From an uncultured Clostridia bacterium (lineage in GTDB: Bacteria; Bacillota; Clostridia; TANB77; CAG-508), in NCBI GenBank assembly GCA_949077355.1, contig CARUQW010000020.1, positions 1-25,789 of the forward strand: 25,789 nucleotides of DNA, in the 5' to 3' direction. The notes beneath the pieces were generated by a model. That model had not been told where the DNA came from and did no database searches. It was given only the letters and a program-made list of their open reading frames with translations. Positions 8,801 through 16,154 of the stretch are shown here, piece after piece (positions within the stretch are counted from its first letter, which is position 1; each line of letters begins with the position of its first letter). The position numbers were made by a program, and so were the translations under genes.

Positions 8801-9107
8801 CTGATGAGATGCTTCTTCTGCAAAACTCATAATCGTCGCTAAGGTATGTTTACATACGCCATAATGGTTATAATAATCTTGACAATTACAAGTAATGTCT
8901 TCTACTTCTCCATCACGAATCGAAAGATACGTTTTATAGGTTTCCGTTCCTACTACAATTGCAGTAATTTCGAAGTTTCTACTATTTTTATAATCTTTGT
9001 TTATGATTTCTACTCTTCCGCATTTCTTTATATTTTTTTGCTTTTTGTACTCTTTTTTCACCTGCATCTTTGCATAAATTTTCTAATATTTTATGGTTCA
9101 CTAACAT
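5809..9107 (-). CDS. SWIM zinc-finger SNF2-family helicase, read through two +1 shifts at CGG-A
   Basis: A DEAD/DEAH-like SNF2 ATPase that would translocate on DNA or remodel nucleoprotein. Joining three segments (9107-9021, 9019-7118, 7116-5809) gives 1098 residues with no internal stop. The start is the ATG at 9107 with GGGAG upstream, giving MLVNHKILENLCKDAGEKRV. SWIM zinc ligands are C73, C75, C85 and H87. A bacterial SNF2-associated region follows, then Walker A GLGKT (662-666), DEAQ, and the C-terminal helicase motifs TGLNLTGAD and QATDRAYRIGQ. Frame breaks occur at 9020 and 7117. Each is an in-frame CGG followed by A, and skipping the C restores GGA (Gly) and the family sequence; the second Gly belongs to Walker A. 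Without a shift, two or three useless fragments result. It is either recoded, a pseudogene, or carries assembly errors; I favour recoding because dnaB shows the same signature. Confidence 0.8.
7114..7117 (-). other. +1 frameshift site, in-frame CGG-A in the Walker A motif
   Basis: On the minus strand the frame reads GGA CTT CGG AAA and leads to a non-homologous tail ending in a stop. Skipping the C gives GGA CTT GGA AAG ACA, or G-L-G-K-T. There is no homopolymer at the site. Confidence 0.8.
9017..9020 (-). other. +1 frameshift site, in-frame CGG-A near the helicase N-terminus
   Basis: The minus strand reads GAA ATG CGG AAG and soon stops. Skipping the C gives GAA ATG GGA AGA GTA GAA (E-M-G-R-V-E), joining the N-terminal segment to the SWIM region. 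Residue 30 of the joined protein. Confidence 0.75.
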
Positions 9108-9134
9108 GATTTTTTCTCCCTCACATGGCATAGT

Positions 9135-9163
9135 ATTATATAATAATATTGAAAAAAAATCAA
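9135..9163 (-). promoter_or_regulatory. Promoter of the SNF2 helicase gene
   Basis: Minus-strand TTGATT (9163-9158), a 17-base spacer and perfect TATAAT (9140-9135), 28 bases before the ATG at 9107. The left repeat flanking the MITE-like element overlaps the -35 box. Confidence 0.7.
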
Positions 9164-9170
9164 GTTTCCT

Positions 9171-9485
9171 AAGGTAATCGTTAAAAAATAATTTGGTTAT
9201 ATAGACCATACACTTTTGAAATTTTTTAAATAAATATCATTCATATATAGCTGACGCTTAATTGGAATGAGATTTAGAATTTGGTAAAACTATTGCAGTC
9301 GCATTCGTAATTTATGCGAAATAGATAAAAGTTTATTTGAACATGAGAGAGGCTCATTTTACAGACTTACAAATTCTTATCGAATGGAATGAACAAGGAA
9401 GCGAAATATGAATGATATTTATTTAGGAAGTTCTTATCATTTAACATGGTCTATATAACCAAATTATTTTTAAAAGATTGCGTTA
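9171..9485. mobile_element. MITE-like element with long terminal inverted repeats
   Basis: About 315 bases filling most of the 473-base gap between the helicase and asd. The ends are inverted repeats of roughly 38 bases, including a perfect 26-base arm (9184-9209 against 9446-9471) with the core TTTGGTTATATAGACCAT. A second perfect 20-base inverted pair lies inside (9227-9246 against 9406-9425). The element is flanked by a 10-base direct repeat CAAGTTTCCT (9161-9170 and 9486-9495), a likely target duplication. It contains no transposase; a short open stretch MREAHFTDLQILIEWNEQG is not convincing. The rest of the gap is the helicase promoter on one side and the asd leader on the other. The source transposon is unknown. 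Confidence 0.6.
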
Positions 9486-9580
9486 CAAGTTTCCTTTTTT
9501 GTTATTTTATAGTAAAATAAACACAGAAATATTTTAACTAAACTATTTCTTGTTATTAATACCTTAAGGGGGTAATCATT

Positions 9581-10576
9581 TTGAAACAATTTAAAATTGC
9601 CATTGTAGGCGCAACTGGACTTGTTGGTAGGTCAGTTATGAAAGTATTAGAAGAAAGGCAATTACCAATCGAAAGTTATGGACTTTTTGCCTCTCCCAAA
9701 TCAGCTGGGACAGTTTTTTCTATTTCAGGAAAAAGCTACACGGTTGAAGAACTAACAGAAAACTCATTTGATAGGGGGTTCGATTTTGCTATTTTTTCCG
9801 CAGGAGGAGAAACTGCTAAAAAATATGCACCTATTGCTGTTGCTAAAGGTTGCATCGTTATTGATAATAGTAGCTATTTTCGTATGCATGATGATGTTCC
9901 TTTAGTCGTTCCTGAAGTTAATTTTGAAGATGCACTCCATCATCACGGAATTATTGCCAACCCAAATTGTTCAACTATTCAAGCTATGCTTCCTTTAAAA
10001 GCTTTAGATGATAAATATCACATTAAGCGAGTCGTATACTCTACTTATCAAGCTGTATCTGGAGCTGGGAAAGATGCTTTATATGATTTAGAAAATATCC
10101 ATGGTTCTGTACCACTCAAAAAATTCCCTTATCCGATTTACAACAATTGTTTACCACAAATTGATGTATTTATGGATAATGGTTATACCAAAGAAGAAAT
10201 GAAAATGATTCATGAAACACGAAAAATTTTGCATAAACCTGATTTAAAAATAACAGCAACAACGGTTCGTGTTCCTGTTAAAAATTCTCATTCAGAATCC
10301 ATCAATGTAGAATTGGAAAAAAATTTTGAAATGGAAGATTTGCTTTATACCTTAAAATCTTTCCCTAATTTAGTTTTACAAAATGATACTTCCTCTAGTC
10401 TATACCCTATGGCAATTCACGCAAATGGACGTGACGAAGTATTTGTAGGTAGAGTTCGCCGAGATGACAGTGTTTCTTCTGGTGTTAATCTTTGGGTTGT
10501 TGCCGATAATATTCGTAAAGGTGCTGCTAGTAACGCTGTTCAAATTATGGAAAGGTTAATTAATAACCAGTGCTAA
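9581..10576 (+). CDS. asd: Aspartate-semialdehyde dehydrogenase
   Basis: Reduces aspartyl phosphate to aspartate semialdehyde with NADPH, the second step towards lysine/diaminopimelate, threonine and methionine. The 331 residues are full length. The N-terminal Rossmann motif GATGLVGRSV spans residues 10-19. The catalytic cysteine is C130 in NPNCSTIQ. The later segments VSGAGKDALYDL and the dimer region follow the family pattern, with VRVPVKNSHSESINVE near the substrate-binding His. The start is TTG at 9581, preceded by AAGGGGG eight bases away; no in-frame ATG fits the family N-terminus better. The gene is convergent with lysC, whose product supplies its substrate. No lysine riboswitch or clear promoter was seen upstream; a MITE-like element lies immediately 5'. 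Confidence 0.95.
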   Translation: MKQFKIAIVGATGLVGRSVMKVLEERQLPIESYGLFASPKSAGTVFSISGKSYTVEELTENSFDRGFDFAIFSAGGETAKKYAPIAVAKGCIVIDNSSYFRMHDDVPLVVPEVNFEDALHHHGIIANPNCSTIQAMLPLKALDDKYHIKRVVYSTYQAVSGAGKDALYDLENIHGSVPLKKFPYPIYNNCLPQIDVFMDNGYTKEEMKMIHETRKILHKPDLKITATTVRVPVKNSHSESINVELEKNFEMEDLLYTLKSFPNLVLQNDTSSSLYPMAIHANGRDEVFVGRVRRDDSVSSGVNLWVVADNIRKGAASNAVQIMERLINNQC

Positions 10577-10590
10577 ATGCACTGGTTATT
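10562..10590. terminator. Bidirectional hairpin between asd and lysC
   Basis: AATAACCAGTGC (10562-10573), loop TAAAT, and GCACTGGTTATT (10579-10590) form a perfect 12-bp stem. It includes the asd stop codon and abuts the lysC stop, so it can end both messages. The T-tracts are weak. Confidence 0.65.
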
Positions 10591-11751
10591 CTAGTGGATT
10601 AATTTCTCATGTAATTTCTCAATCGTTTGATTTTCGACTTTTGAAACTAAAATCTCAATTTTACTCTGCGTCAGATTAATATCAACTATTCCTACGTTAT
10701 CTTTTCTTAGTATCTCGATTATTTGATTCAATACTTTGTTGTCTTGCACAATTCCAAATCCTACTATACTTATTTTTTCCAAGTCTTCTTGTTTCATCAC
10801 ACAATCCGGATATAGACTATCTAACAATTCTGTCACTTTATTTCGTTCTGACTTCTTAATTCTAAATTGTATCTTTTCTTCTTTCTTTTCAAAAGCCTCT
10901 ACTAAAATGTTATTTTGTAACAAGGTTTGATAAATTGCATAAACCTCTTCTGTTTCGATTGTAATCATGACTAAATTTTCATTTTTAACAATACTTTTTA
11001 CTTCTGATGATTCAATTTGTTGACAAATTTTCGTTCCACCTTGATTAAGAACCGAAAAAGTTGACTTTGCTATGATATCACAATCAAATTTCTTCCCCAT
11101 CTGAATGCATCGATTATGTAACACTTTTGCTCCACTATCTGCTATTTCTTGCATTTCATCAAAAGATATTTCATCCAATCTTTTTGCCATTGTAATCATA
11201 TTTGGATCAGCAGAATAAATTCCATCTACATCGGAAAAGATATAGCATTTATCTGCCTTTAACGCTACTTGCATAGCTACCGCCGTAGTATCTGACCCTC
11301 CTCTTCCTAAAGTCGTAATATCCTGTTTTTCATCTAATCCTTGGAATCCGGCTACTACTACAATTTTTTCCTTTTTTAATTCTTCTTCTATTCGTTTCGT
11401 ATAAATCTGTTCAATTTTTGCACTAGTATGAATAGTATTAGTTTTGATTCCTGCTTGCCATCCTGTTAAAGAAATTGCTGGATATCCCTTTCTATTTAAT
11501 AAAATACTTAACTTAGCTGCCGTTATTTGCTCTCCTGTTGCCAATAACATATCCATTTCTCTTTCTTCGGGGATAGCCGACAATTCCTGCGCTTCCTTAA
11601 TTAATTGATTCGTTGTTTTTCCTTGTGCCGATACAACAACGACTACATTTTTAGCCTCCTTTTTTAAACTGATTACTTTTTCTGCTACAACATTTAATTT
11701 AATATTATCTGCAACAGAACTTCCTCCAAATTTTAATATGACTGTATTCAT
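10591..11751 (-). CDS. lysC: Aspartokinase
   Basis: Phosphorylates aspartate, the first step of the aspartate amino-acid pathway and of diaminopimelate synthesis for the cell wall. The 386-residue monofunctional enzyme has the kinase signature KFGGSSV at residues 7-13, the TGEQ segment near 72, and the GRGGSDTTA nucleotide/aspartate-binding segment near 148. Two ACT domains at the C-terminus (about 250-386) are the usual allosteric site for lysine or threonine; which effector acts cannot be read here. AAGGTG precedes the ATG and a strong promoter lies at 11821-11849. The first downstream neighbour is convergent asd. It is slightly shorter than the ~400-residue norm but appears complete. Confidence 0.94.
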   Translation of the reverse strand: MNTVILKFGGSSVADNIKLNVVAEKVISLKKEAKNVVVVVSAQGKTTNQLIKEAQELSAIPEEREMDMLLATGEQITAAKLSILLNRKGYPAISLTGWQAGIKTNTIHTSAKIEQIYTKRIEEELKKEKIVVVAGFQGLDEKQDITTLGRGGSDTTAVAMQVALKADKCYIFSDVDGIYSADPNMITMAKRLDEISFDEMQEIADSGAKVLHNRCIQMGKKFDCDIIAKSTFSVLNQGGTKICQQIESSEVKSIVKNENLVMITIETEEVYAIYQTLLQNNILVEAFEKKEEKIQFRIKKSERNKVTELLDSLYPDCVMKQEDLEKISIVGFGIVQDNKVLNQIIEILRKDNVGIVDINLTQSKIEILVSKVENQTIEKLHEKLIH

Positions 11752-11820
11752 TTTTCGTCACACCTTTATGATTTACAAAGCTTTATCTAATTTTAAACAA
11801 AGCTATTCTTGAATAATCGT

Positions 11821-11849
11821 ATTATATTACAAATTTCTCTAGCTTGCAA
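11821..11849 (-). promoter_or_regulatory. Promoter of lysC
   Basis: Minus-strand TTGCAA (11849-11844), 17-base spacer and perfect TATAAT (11826-11821). The REP pair begins only five bases upstream of the -35 box. Confidence 0.75.
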
Positions 11850-11853
11850 GAGA

Positions 11854-11987
11854 TTGCCACTGGTTCCGGGTTAAAATGGCAAGGGAGATGCACCTTTTTA
11901 GATTTTGCTTTTTTAATCAAAAAGATTTAAATAGAAATTGCCAAAAAGTGCATCTCCCTTGCCATTTTAACCCGGAACCAGTGGCAA
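11854..11987. repeat. Inverted pair of REP palindromes (BIME-like)
   Basis: Two perfect 40-base arms (11854-11893 and 11948-11987) in opposite orientation surround a 54-base AT-rich centre. Each arm begins with the REP palindrome (TTGCCACT ... AATGGCAA around GGTTCCGGG) and continues with GGGAGATGCAC. The whole could form a large cruciform or RNA hairpin. It sits in the 292-base gap between lysC and the Spo0E-like gene. Confidence 0.85.
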
Positions 11988-12009
11988 CCTCTCCAGTCCC
12001 AACATTGCA

Positions 12010-12045
12010 AAAACCTCCTAAATATAAAGATATTTAAGAGGTTTT
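12010..12045 (-). terminator. Terminator of the Spo0E-like gene
   Basis: AAAACCTC...TAAATAT pairs with ATATTTA...GAGGTTTT with one mismatch, around a four-base loop, followed by TTTTTG on the minus strand. It overlaps the stop codon at 12044-12046. Confidence 0.75.
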
Positions 12046-12196
12046 AATTCTTTTTCTTTTCTTTTTTCTCTTTGTAATAAGCCGCAATTAATTCGTCTAA
12101 CTCCACACTTAATTGATAGGTAATACTATAATCATCACCTTGTTCAATACTTCTATTTAATTTATCTCTCAATTTACAAATTTCATCATTTAACAT
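12044..12196 (-). CDS. Spo0E-like aspartyl-phosphate phosphatase family protein
   Basis: A 50-residue protein, starting MLNDEICKLRDKLN. It contains QLSVELDELIAAYYK (residues 28-42), which matches the Spo0E signature S-x-ELD-x-LI-x-x-Y. Members are small two-helix proteins that dephosphorylate Spo0A-P and so restrain sporulation. The C-terminus is a lysine-rich tail. AGGAG is eight bases before the ATG at 12196 and a terminator overlaps the stop, so it is a complete single-gene unit. A -10-like TATAAT occurs at 12238-12233 with a poor -35. A role in sporulation is an inference from the family, and the protein's short length limits certainty. Confidence 0.8.
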   Translation of the reverse strand: MLNDEICKLRDKLNRSIEQGDDYSITYQLSVELDELIAAYYKEKKEKKKN

Positions 12197-12336
12197 ATTT
12201 TTTTCTCCTTTTCATTTTTTATCCTTCGTATAATTATAAATTACCACAACATTTTCCCCAAGTCAAGTATTTTCAAGGCTTTTTGCCAACTTTCGTACGT
12301 CTTTTTTTTGACTTTTTCGACACTTTTAGACACAAG

Positions 12337-12375
12337 AAAACGGCATCTTTATTTTTCTATTGAAAATGCCGTTTT
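12337..12375 (-). terminator. Terminator of the M16 peptidase operon
   Basis: AAAACGGCAT (12337-12346) pairs with ATGCCGTTTT (12366-12375), eight bases after the ymfH stop. The T-run is longer on the plus strand, so it may also act against plus-strand transcription. Confidence 0.65.
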
Positions 12376-12382
12376 TTTTACA

Positions 12383-13654
12383 TTATTTTTTTTCATTTTT
12401 TACGATAGAAATTACCATTTTTTCTTCTTTAAAGACATCTTTTAAAATTTGCTCCAAATATTTGCTAGTAATCCCCTTTATTTCCTCTAAATAGTCAAAA
12501 CTATTAATTCCTTTAAAAGAATCTGCTAAAAACATTCTCGAGATATCTGTCACATCATTATATTCTTTAACATATCCTCCATATATCATTTTTTTCATTC
12601 TCTCAAAATCGTCTTCGTTAATCCCTTCTACTTTTAATCGATTTACTTCTTGTTTAAATTTTTCATAAACTTTTTCTGGTTCGTTGGATTGTCCTGTAAT
12701 CAAAACATGAGAATATATTTTAGTAAATTCATAATCTAAACTAGGTTGCGCATAAATAATACCTTCGTTATAAAGTTCTTTATATAAATTTGAACTTCTA
12801 CCAATTATCAAATTTAACAAAATTTCCATTGCAATATGTTTTTTTACATCTGTCTTTCCAGAATCTTTAATTCCTATTGCATACAAAGGCTGACTCACTT
12901 CTAAATTTTGCTCTATTTTTTCTTGCACAATTCCTTCTGGTTCTTCTTGATAAATTCTCTTTATTTCTCCACTTGCTTTGGTATCCACTAGTCTTTTCTT
13001 AAGTTCCTCTAATATTGCTTCTGGCTCAAAATCTCCACATATTACCATTGTCATATTAGATGGATTATAAAAAGTATGATAGCATTTGTATAAAATTTCT
13101 TTATCGATTTTGCCAATGGTTTCAATAGTTCCAACAATATCAATTTTTACTGGATTATGATGATACATCGCTTGCATCGCATTTAGATATACTCTCCATT
13201 CTGGATAATCATCATACATCATAATTTCTTGACCAATAATTCCTTTTTCTTTTTCAACATTTTCATCCGTAAAATAAGGATGTTGTACATAATCCATTAA
13301 TTCATCCATTGCTTCATAAAAATTATCTGTACATTCAAATAAATAAGCTGTATGGTCATTTGTAGTATAGGCATTGGCTTCTACACCTAAGGCTGTTAAT
13401 ACGTCTAAGCTATTCGTTCCATTTTCTTGTTCAAATAACTTATGCTCTAAAAAGTGAGCCACTCCATTTGGAACAGTCGTAACTTCTTGTTCTCCTGGAA
13501 CAACAAAACTACTTTCATTAGAACCATAATTGGTTCCCCATATCATATATTTTTTCTGGATTCCTCTTTTAGGAATTATCATAACTGTTAAGCCATTGTC
13601 CAATTTTTCTATATATACTTTTTCTTTTACTTTCAAATTTTCAATAATTTGCAC
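12383..13654 (-). CDS. ymfH: M16 family zinc peptidase (YmfH type)
   Basis: A 423-residue pitrilysin-family protein. The inverted zinc motif HxxEH is intact as HFLEH (residues 67-71), and EKEKGIIGQEIMMYDD near 147 carries the expected third zinc-ligand glutamate. The N-terminal half is the catalytic M16 domain and the C-terminal half the inactive M16 repeat. In Firmicutes this gene follows ymfF, and the two products probably form a heterodimeric peptidase with one active subunit; the natural substrate is not established. It lies 40 bases downstream of ymfF, consistent with one operon, and a terminator follows. Its ribosome site AAAGGAGGGAAAG is strong. No in-frame CGG and full family length. 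Confidence 0.9.
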   Translation of the reverse strand: MQIIENLKVKEKVYIEKLDNGLTVMIIPKRGIQKKYMIWGTNYGSNESSFVVPGEQEVTTVPNGVAHFLEHKLFEQENGTNSLDVLTALGVEANAYTTNDHTAYLFECTDNFYEAMDELMDYVQHPYFTDENVEKEKGIIGQEIMMYDDYPEWRVYLNAMQAMYHHNPVKIDIVGTIETIGKIDKEILYKCYHTFYNPSNMTMVICGDFEPEAILEELKKRLVDTKASGEIKRIYQEEPEGIVQEKIEQNLEVSQPLYAIGIKDSGKTDVKKHIAMEILLNLIIGRSSNLYKELYNEGIIYAQPSLDYEFTKIYSHVLITGQSNEPEKVYEKFKQEVNRLKVEGINEDDFERMKKMIYGGYVKEYNDVTDISRMFLADSFKGINSFDYLEEIKGITSKYLEQILKDVFKEEKMVISIVKNEKK

Positions 13655-13694
13655 TTTCTTTCCCTCCTTTTTCTGATATCAGCATGCAAACTGA

Positions 13695-14966
13695 TTAATT
13701 CTTTAGGAAATAAATTGTATGAATTCCCACATTTTTTGCAATATGAATAACATCCTCTTTATTTACTTCTTGGATTCTATCCATATATTCTTCGATGGAA
13801 ATATCACTTCCTGATAATTCCTGTCCAAAATAATAAGTAATTCCAGTATCTTGCTCGTCATCAATTGTCTTAATTGTTGCTATAATTCCTTTTTTTGCAT
13901 TTTCTATATCTTCTTCTGAAAATTCTCCTTTTTTCATATCTTCTATTTGCTGTTTAATCAATTCCAAGGCTTTTTCATAATTTCCGATTTCAATACCACA
14001 ATTTACGAAAATGTTATTTTTAAATCTTAAATAACTAGAACTTGCTACATAGGCCAAATGTGCTTTTTCTCTGACATTTTGAAACATTTTAGAATTAGCA
14101 CTTCCTCCTAAAATACTATTATAAATTAAAACATCATATCTCAAATCTTCTTTATCAATACCTACATTTAATCCTAATATCAATTTTCCTTGTGTTACTT
14201 CCATAGATTCTGTTACAACATTTTCTTTTTGTGGAAGCTTCTTGTTCAATTCTTTGGGAGGTACATAGTCTGGCATTCGTTCTTTTAAACTTTGCATATT
14301 TTCATTTGCAGTTACGATTTCTTCCATGTTATCTTCTATTTTACCAGAAACAAAAATGTCAATTTTACAAGAATCAATTAATTGTTTATAATACTCATAT
14401 AAATCTTTTCCATCTATTTTTTCTAAATCTTCTATATAACCAAATCGATATAACCCAAATGGTTCGTCAGGGTACATTTCCTCAATGCATCGGTCCAGAC
14501 TATATCTTGCTTTATTATCAATTTTCCCCTCAATTCGTTGTTTGATATTGTTTTTCTCCTGTTCTACATATTCTGGTTTAAAACTTTCATTTTCAATGTA
14601 TGGATTAAAGGCAATTTCTAATAAGTTTTTCAAAGATGTTTTCAGCATATTTTCCCCTTTTTGTGGCAAAAAGTTGTCATTTACTGTTTCTAGATAAAAT
14701 TTTAAAACTTGATTATCTCCTGTTTTGTCCAATCCACAATCAAAACTAGCTCCATACATTTCTTCCATCTGTTTGCTAATTTCTTCCTGTGATGGCATAG
14801 TCTTAGAACCTCTTCTTAAAAGTGCTGATATTACTGCATTTTTTGTTACATTCTCCCTTGTTAATTTTGTAGTCATAAAAACAGCAATCAAATTTGTCTT
14901 AAATTTGTCTGTATTAATTGTGTGAAATTTAATTCCTTTTTTTAATTCTGTTTGCTTATATTCCAT
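13695..14966 (-). CDS. ymfF: M16 family peptidase-like protein (YmfF type, no zinc motif)
   Basis: A 423-residue M16 homologue paired with ymfH. The region that should carry HxxEH instead reads ALLRRGSKTMPSQEEISKQMEEMYG, so it cannot bind zinc in the usual way and is probably the non-catalytic partner. The C-terminal segment VREKAHLAYVASSSYLRF resembles the conserved Arg/Tyr substrate-binding part of M16 domains, implying it completes the active chamber of YmfH. AAAGGAGG lies in front of the ATG. The 173-base gap upstream, as far as rpsU, contains the rpsU terminator and another long imperfect hairpin. No clean promoter was recognised; a TATAAT without a good -35 occurs near the start. Confidence 0.88.
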   Translation of the reverse strand: MEYKQTELKKGIKFHTINTDKFKTNLIAVFMTTKLTRENVTKNAVISALLRRGSKTMPSQEEISKQMEEMYGASFDCGLDKTGDNQVLKFYLETVNDNFLPQKGENMLKTSLKNLLEIAFNPYIENESFKPEYVEQEKNNIKQRIEGKIDNKARYSLDRCIEEMYPDEPFGLYRFGYIEDLEKIDGKDLYEYYKQLIDSCKIDIFVSGKIEDNMEEIVTANENMQSLKERMPDYVPPKELNKKLPQKENVVTESMEVTQGKLILGLNVGIDKEDLRYDVLIYNSILGGSANSKMFQNVREKAHLAYVASSSYLRFKNNIFVNCGIEIGNYEKALELIKQQIEDMKKGEFSEEDIENAKKGIIATIKTIDDEQDTGITYYFGQELSGSDISIEEYMDRIQEVNKEDVIHIAKNVGIHTIYFLKN

Positions 14967-15024
14967 CTCTTTTCCTCCTTTGATTTAGTATACTACATTT
15001 TTATTGAATTATACTTTAAAACAA

Positions 15025-15077
15025 TTTTTAGCTGGTGGGATTAGAAGAACGTTCTTTAAAATCCCCTCAACTAAAAA
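15025..15077. repeat. Imperfect long hairpin between rpsU and ymfF
   Basis: TTTTTAG (15025-15031) pairs with CTAAAAA (15071-15077) and GGGATT (15037-15042) with AATCCC (15060-15065), around AGAACGTTCT. There is no T-tract on either side, so it is not an ordinary terminator; it would lie in the ymfF leader if transcription starts upstream. Confidence 0.5.
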
Positions 15078-15091
15078 TCGTGATAACAAAA

Positions 15092-15131
15092 ATTGGAAGC
15101 TTCAAGCACTTTTATACCTTCAACTTCCAAT
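15092..15131 (-). terminator. Terminator of rpsU
   Basis: ATTGGAAG (15092-15099) pairs with CTTCCAAT (15124-15131). On the minus strand TTTTTG follows. It is nine bases beyond the rpsU stop. Confidence 0.65.
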
Positions 15132-15139
15132 CCAACTTT

Positions 15140-15310
15140 TTAAAATTTTCTTTTTCTTGCTGCCTCTGATTTTTTCTTTCTCTTTACACTAGGTTTTTCA
15201 TAATGTTCTCTTTTACGTACTTCTTGAAGTACTCCATTTCTTGCGCATTGTCTTTTAAACCTTTTTAAGGCATCTTCTATATTACCATTATTAACTTTTA
15301 TCTCTGACAT
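15140..15310 (-). CDS. rpsU: 30S ribosomal protein S21
   Basis: A complete 56-residue S21. It begins MSEIKVNNGNIEDALKRFK, continues RQCARNGVLQEVRKREHYEKP and ends in a Lys/Arg-rich tail (SVKRKKKSEAARKRKF). S21 sits on the small-subunit platform near the 16S 3' end and aids initiation. It is a monocistronic gene with the strongest promoter in the window, a very strong ribosome site (AAGGAGGGG eight bases before ATG) and its own terminator. It is below the usual ORF length cut-off. In many Firmicutes rpsU lies near the yqeY or dnaJ regions; here the upstream neighbour is a J-domain protein. Confidence 0.95.
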   Translation of the reverse strand: MSEIKVNNGNIEDALKRFKRQCARNGVLQEVRKREHYEKPSVKRKKKSEAARKRKF

Positions 15311-15372
15311 TTATATTCCCCTCCTTCCGGTCCATACGAAACTGTATGTGGGATAACCCTTTTAACGTTATT

Positions 15373-15401
15373 ATTATACATGAAACGATAAGACTTGTCA
15401 A
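15373..15401 (-). promoter_or_regulatory. Perfect consensus promoter of rpsU
   Basis: TTGACA (15401-15396), exactly 17 bases, TATAAT (15378-15373) on the minus strand. The leader (about 60 bases) contains a small hairpin CATAC/GTATG near 15333-15348, close to the ribosome site. Confidence 0.85.
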
Positions 15402-15434
15402 TAGTTAGAATTCAAATAATCTTGCGTTCCAGAT

Positions 15435-15471
15435 AAAATTGCCAAAAAGGTTCATCCCTTTTGGCAATTTT
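15435..15471 (-). terminator. Terminator of the J-domain gene, related to the REP family
   Basis: AAAATTGCCAAAA (15435-15447) pairs perfectly with TTTTGGCAATTTT (15459-15471). It lies seven bases past the stop. The central AAATTGCCAAAAAG...CATC resembles the middle of the BIME at 11937-11954, so a mobile palindrome may have been recruited as terminator. Confidence 0.7.
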
Positions 15472-15478
15472 GACAATT

Positions 15479-16102
15479 TTATTTAGAAAATAGTTTTCCT
15501 ATCCAATTAAATACTGGATTTTCAAATAGCAATTCTCGCATCCATCCATTCGTAAGTGGAATAAACCATAAAACAATTCCAATTAGTATAACCACTATAA
15601 TAGTAAGAATAATAGCCAATATATCTTTTTGAGTCATTTCTTTTAGTTTTTGTCTTTTTTCTTTACTTCTGGCTAAATCGTGAATTAGTTCTTTGGTTAA
15701 TTCTATAGTGGAACTCAAGGTTCCTACTTTTTGCCTCTTTTTCGTTTCCTGCCAAGATGTTTCTTTCTCTTTTGTTGGTCGATTTTCATTTGTATTTACC
15801 GTTTGTCTTGATTGTTGCGTATCTATATTACCCTTTCTTTGGCTTTCTTGCCTTTTTATTTCATTATCATATTGTTCTTTTAGGAATTCATCTGATAGCA
15901 CATTATAAGCTTCATTAATGTCTTTTATCTTGTTTTCTGCATATCGTTGTTTTTCTCCTGGATATAAATCTGGATGATATTTTTTCACTAATACTTTATA
16001 AGCTTTTTCAATTACCTCTTTTGAAGCTTTGGGATTCACTTCTAGTATCTCATAATAATTTTTCATAAGCTTTTGCACCATCTCTTCCTTTCTTTTTTGC
16101 AT
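15479..16102 (-). CDS. J-domain protein with C-terminal membrane anchor
   Basis: Up to 207 residues. The N-terminal J domain (about 15-80) has NYYEILEVNPKAS, the HPD motif in KKYHPDLYPG and INEAYNVLSDEFLKEQYD, so it should stimulate a DnaK-type ATPase. It lacks the Gly/Phe, zinc-finger and client domains of DnaJ. A polar linker rich in Gln, Arg and Thr follows, then one hydrophobic segment (about residues 164-186) and a short tail, giving a membrane-anchored J protein. The start is uncertain. The ATG at 16102 has no ribosome site; in-frame ATGs at 16081 and 16066 follow GGAAGAG, and the one at 16066 begins at the J domain itself. Co-chaperone partner unknown. Confidence 0.85.
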   Translation of the reverse strand: MQKRKEEMVQKLMKNYYEILEVNPKASKEVIEKAYKVLVKKYHPDLYPGEKQRYAENKIKDINEAYNVLSDEFLKEQYDNEIKRQESQRKGNIDTQQSRQTVNTNENRPTKEKETSWQETKKRQKVGTLSSTIELTKELIHDLARSKEKRQKLKEMTQKDILAIILTIIVVILIGIVLWFIPLTNGWMRELLFENPVFNWIGKLFSK

Positions 16103-16120
16103 ATTTATTCTATACTAAAT

Positions 16121-16147
16121 AAAAAAAAATAGCAATACAAATTGCTA
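16121..16147 (-). terminator. Terminator of ftsH
   Basis: TAGCAAT (16130-16136), four-base loop, ATTGCTA (16141-16147). On the minus strand the stem is followed by an uninterrupted run of nine T. It starts a few bases after the ftsH stop. Confidence 0.85.
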
Positions 16148-16154
16148 CTTTTTT

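Noticed and set aside
9310..9410. Possible transposase relic inside the MITE-like element
   Set aside because: The plus-strand stretch MREAHFTDLQILIEWNEQG is too short and lacks any recognisable transposase motif.
9486..9580. Promoter or lysine riboswitch upstream of asd
   Set aside because: TATAGT and TAAAAT-like sequences exist but have no -35 at a proper distance, and the leader is too short for a lysine riboswitch.
11854..11987. Inverted pair as a CRISPR or IS end pair
   Set aside because: Only two arms in opposite orientation, no spacer array and no transposase between them; the REP interpretation fits the other copies.
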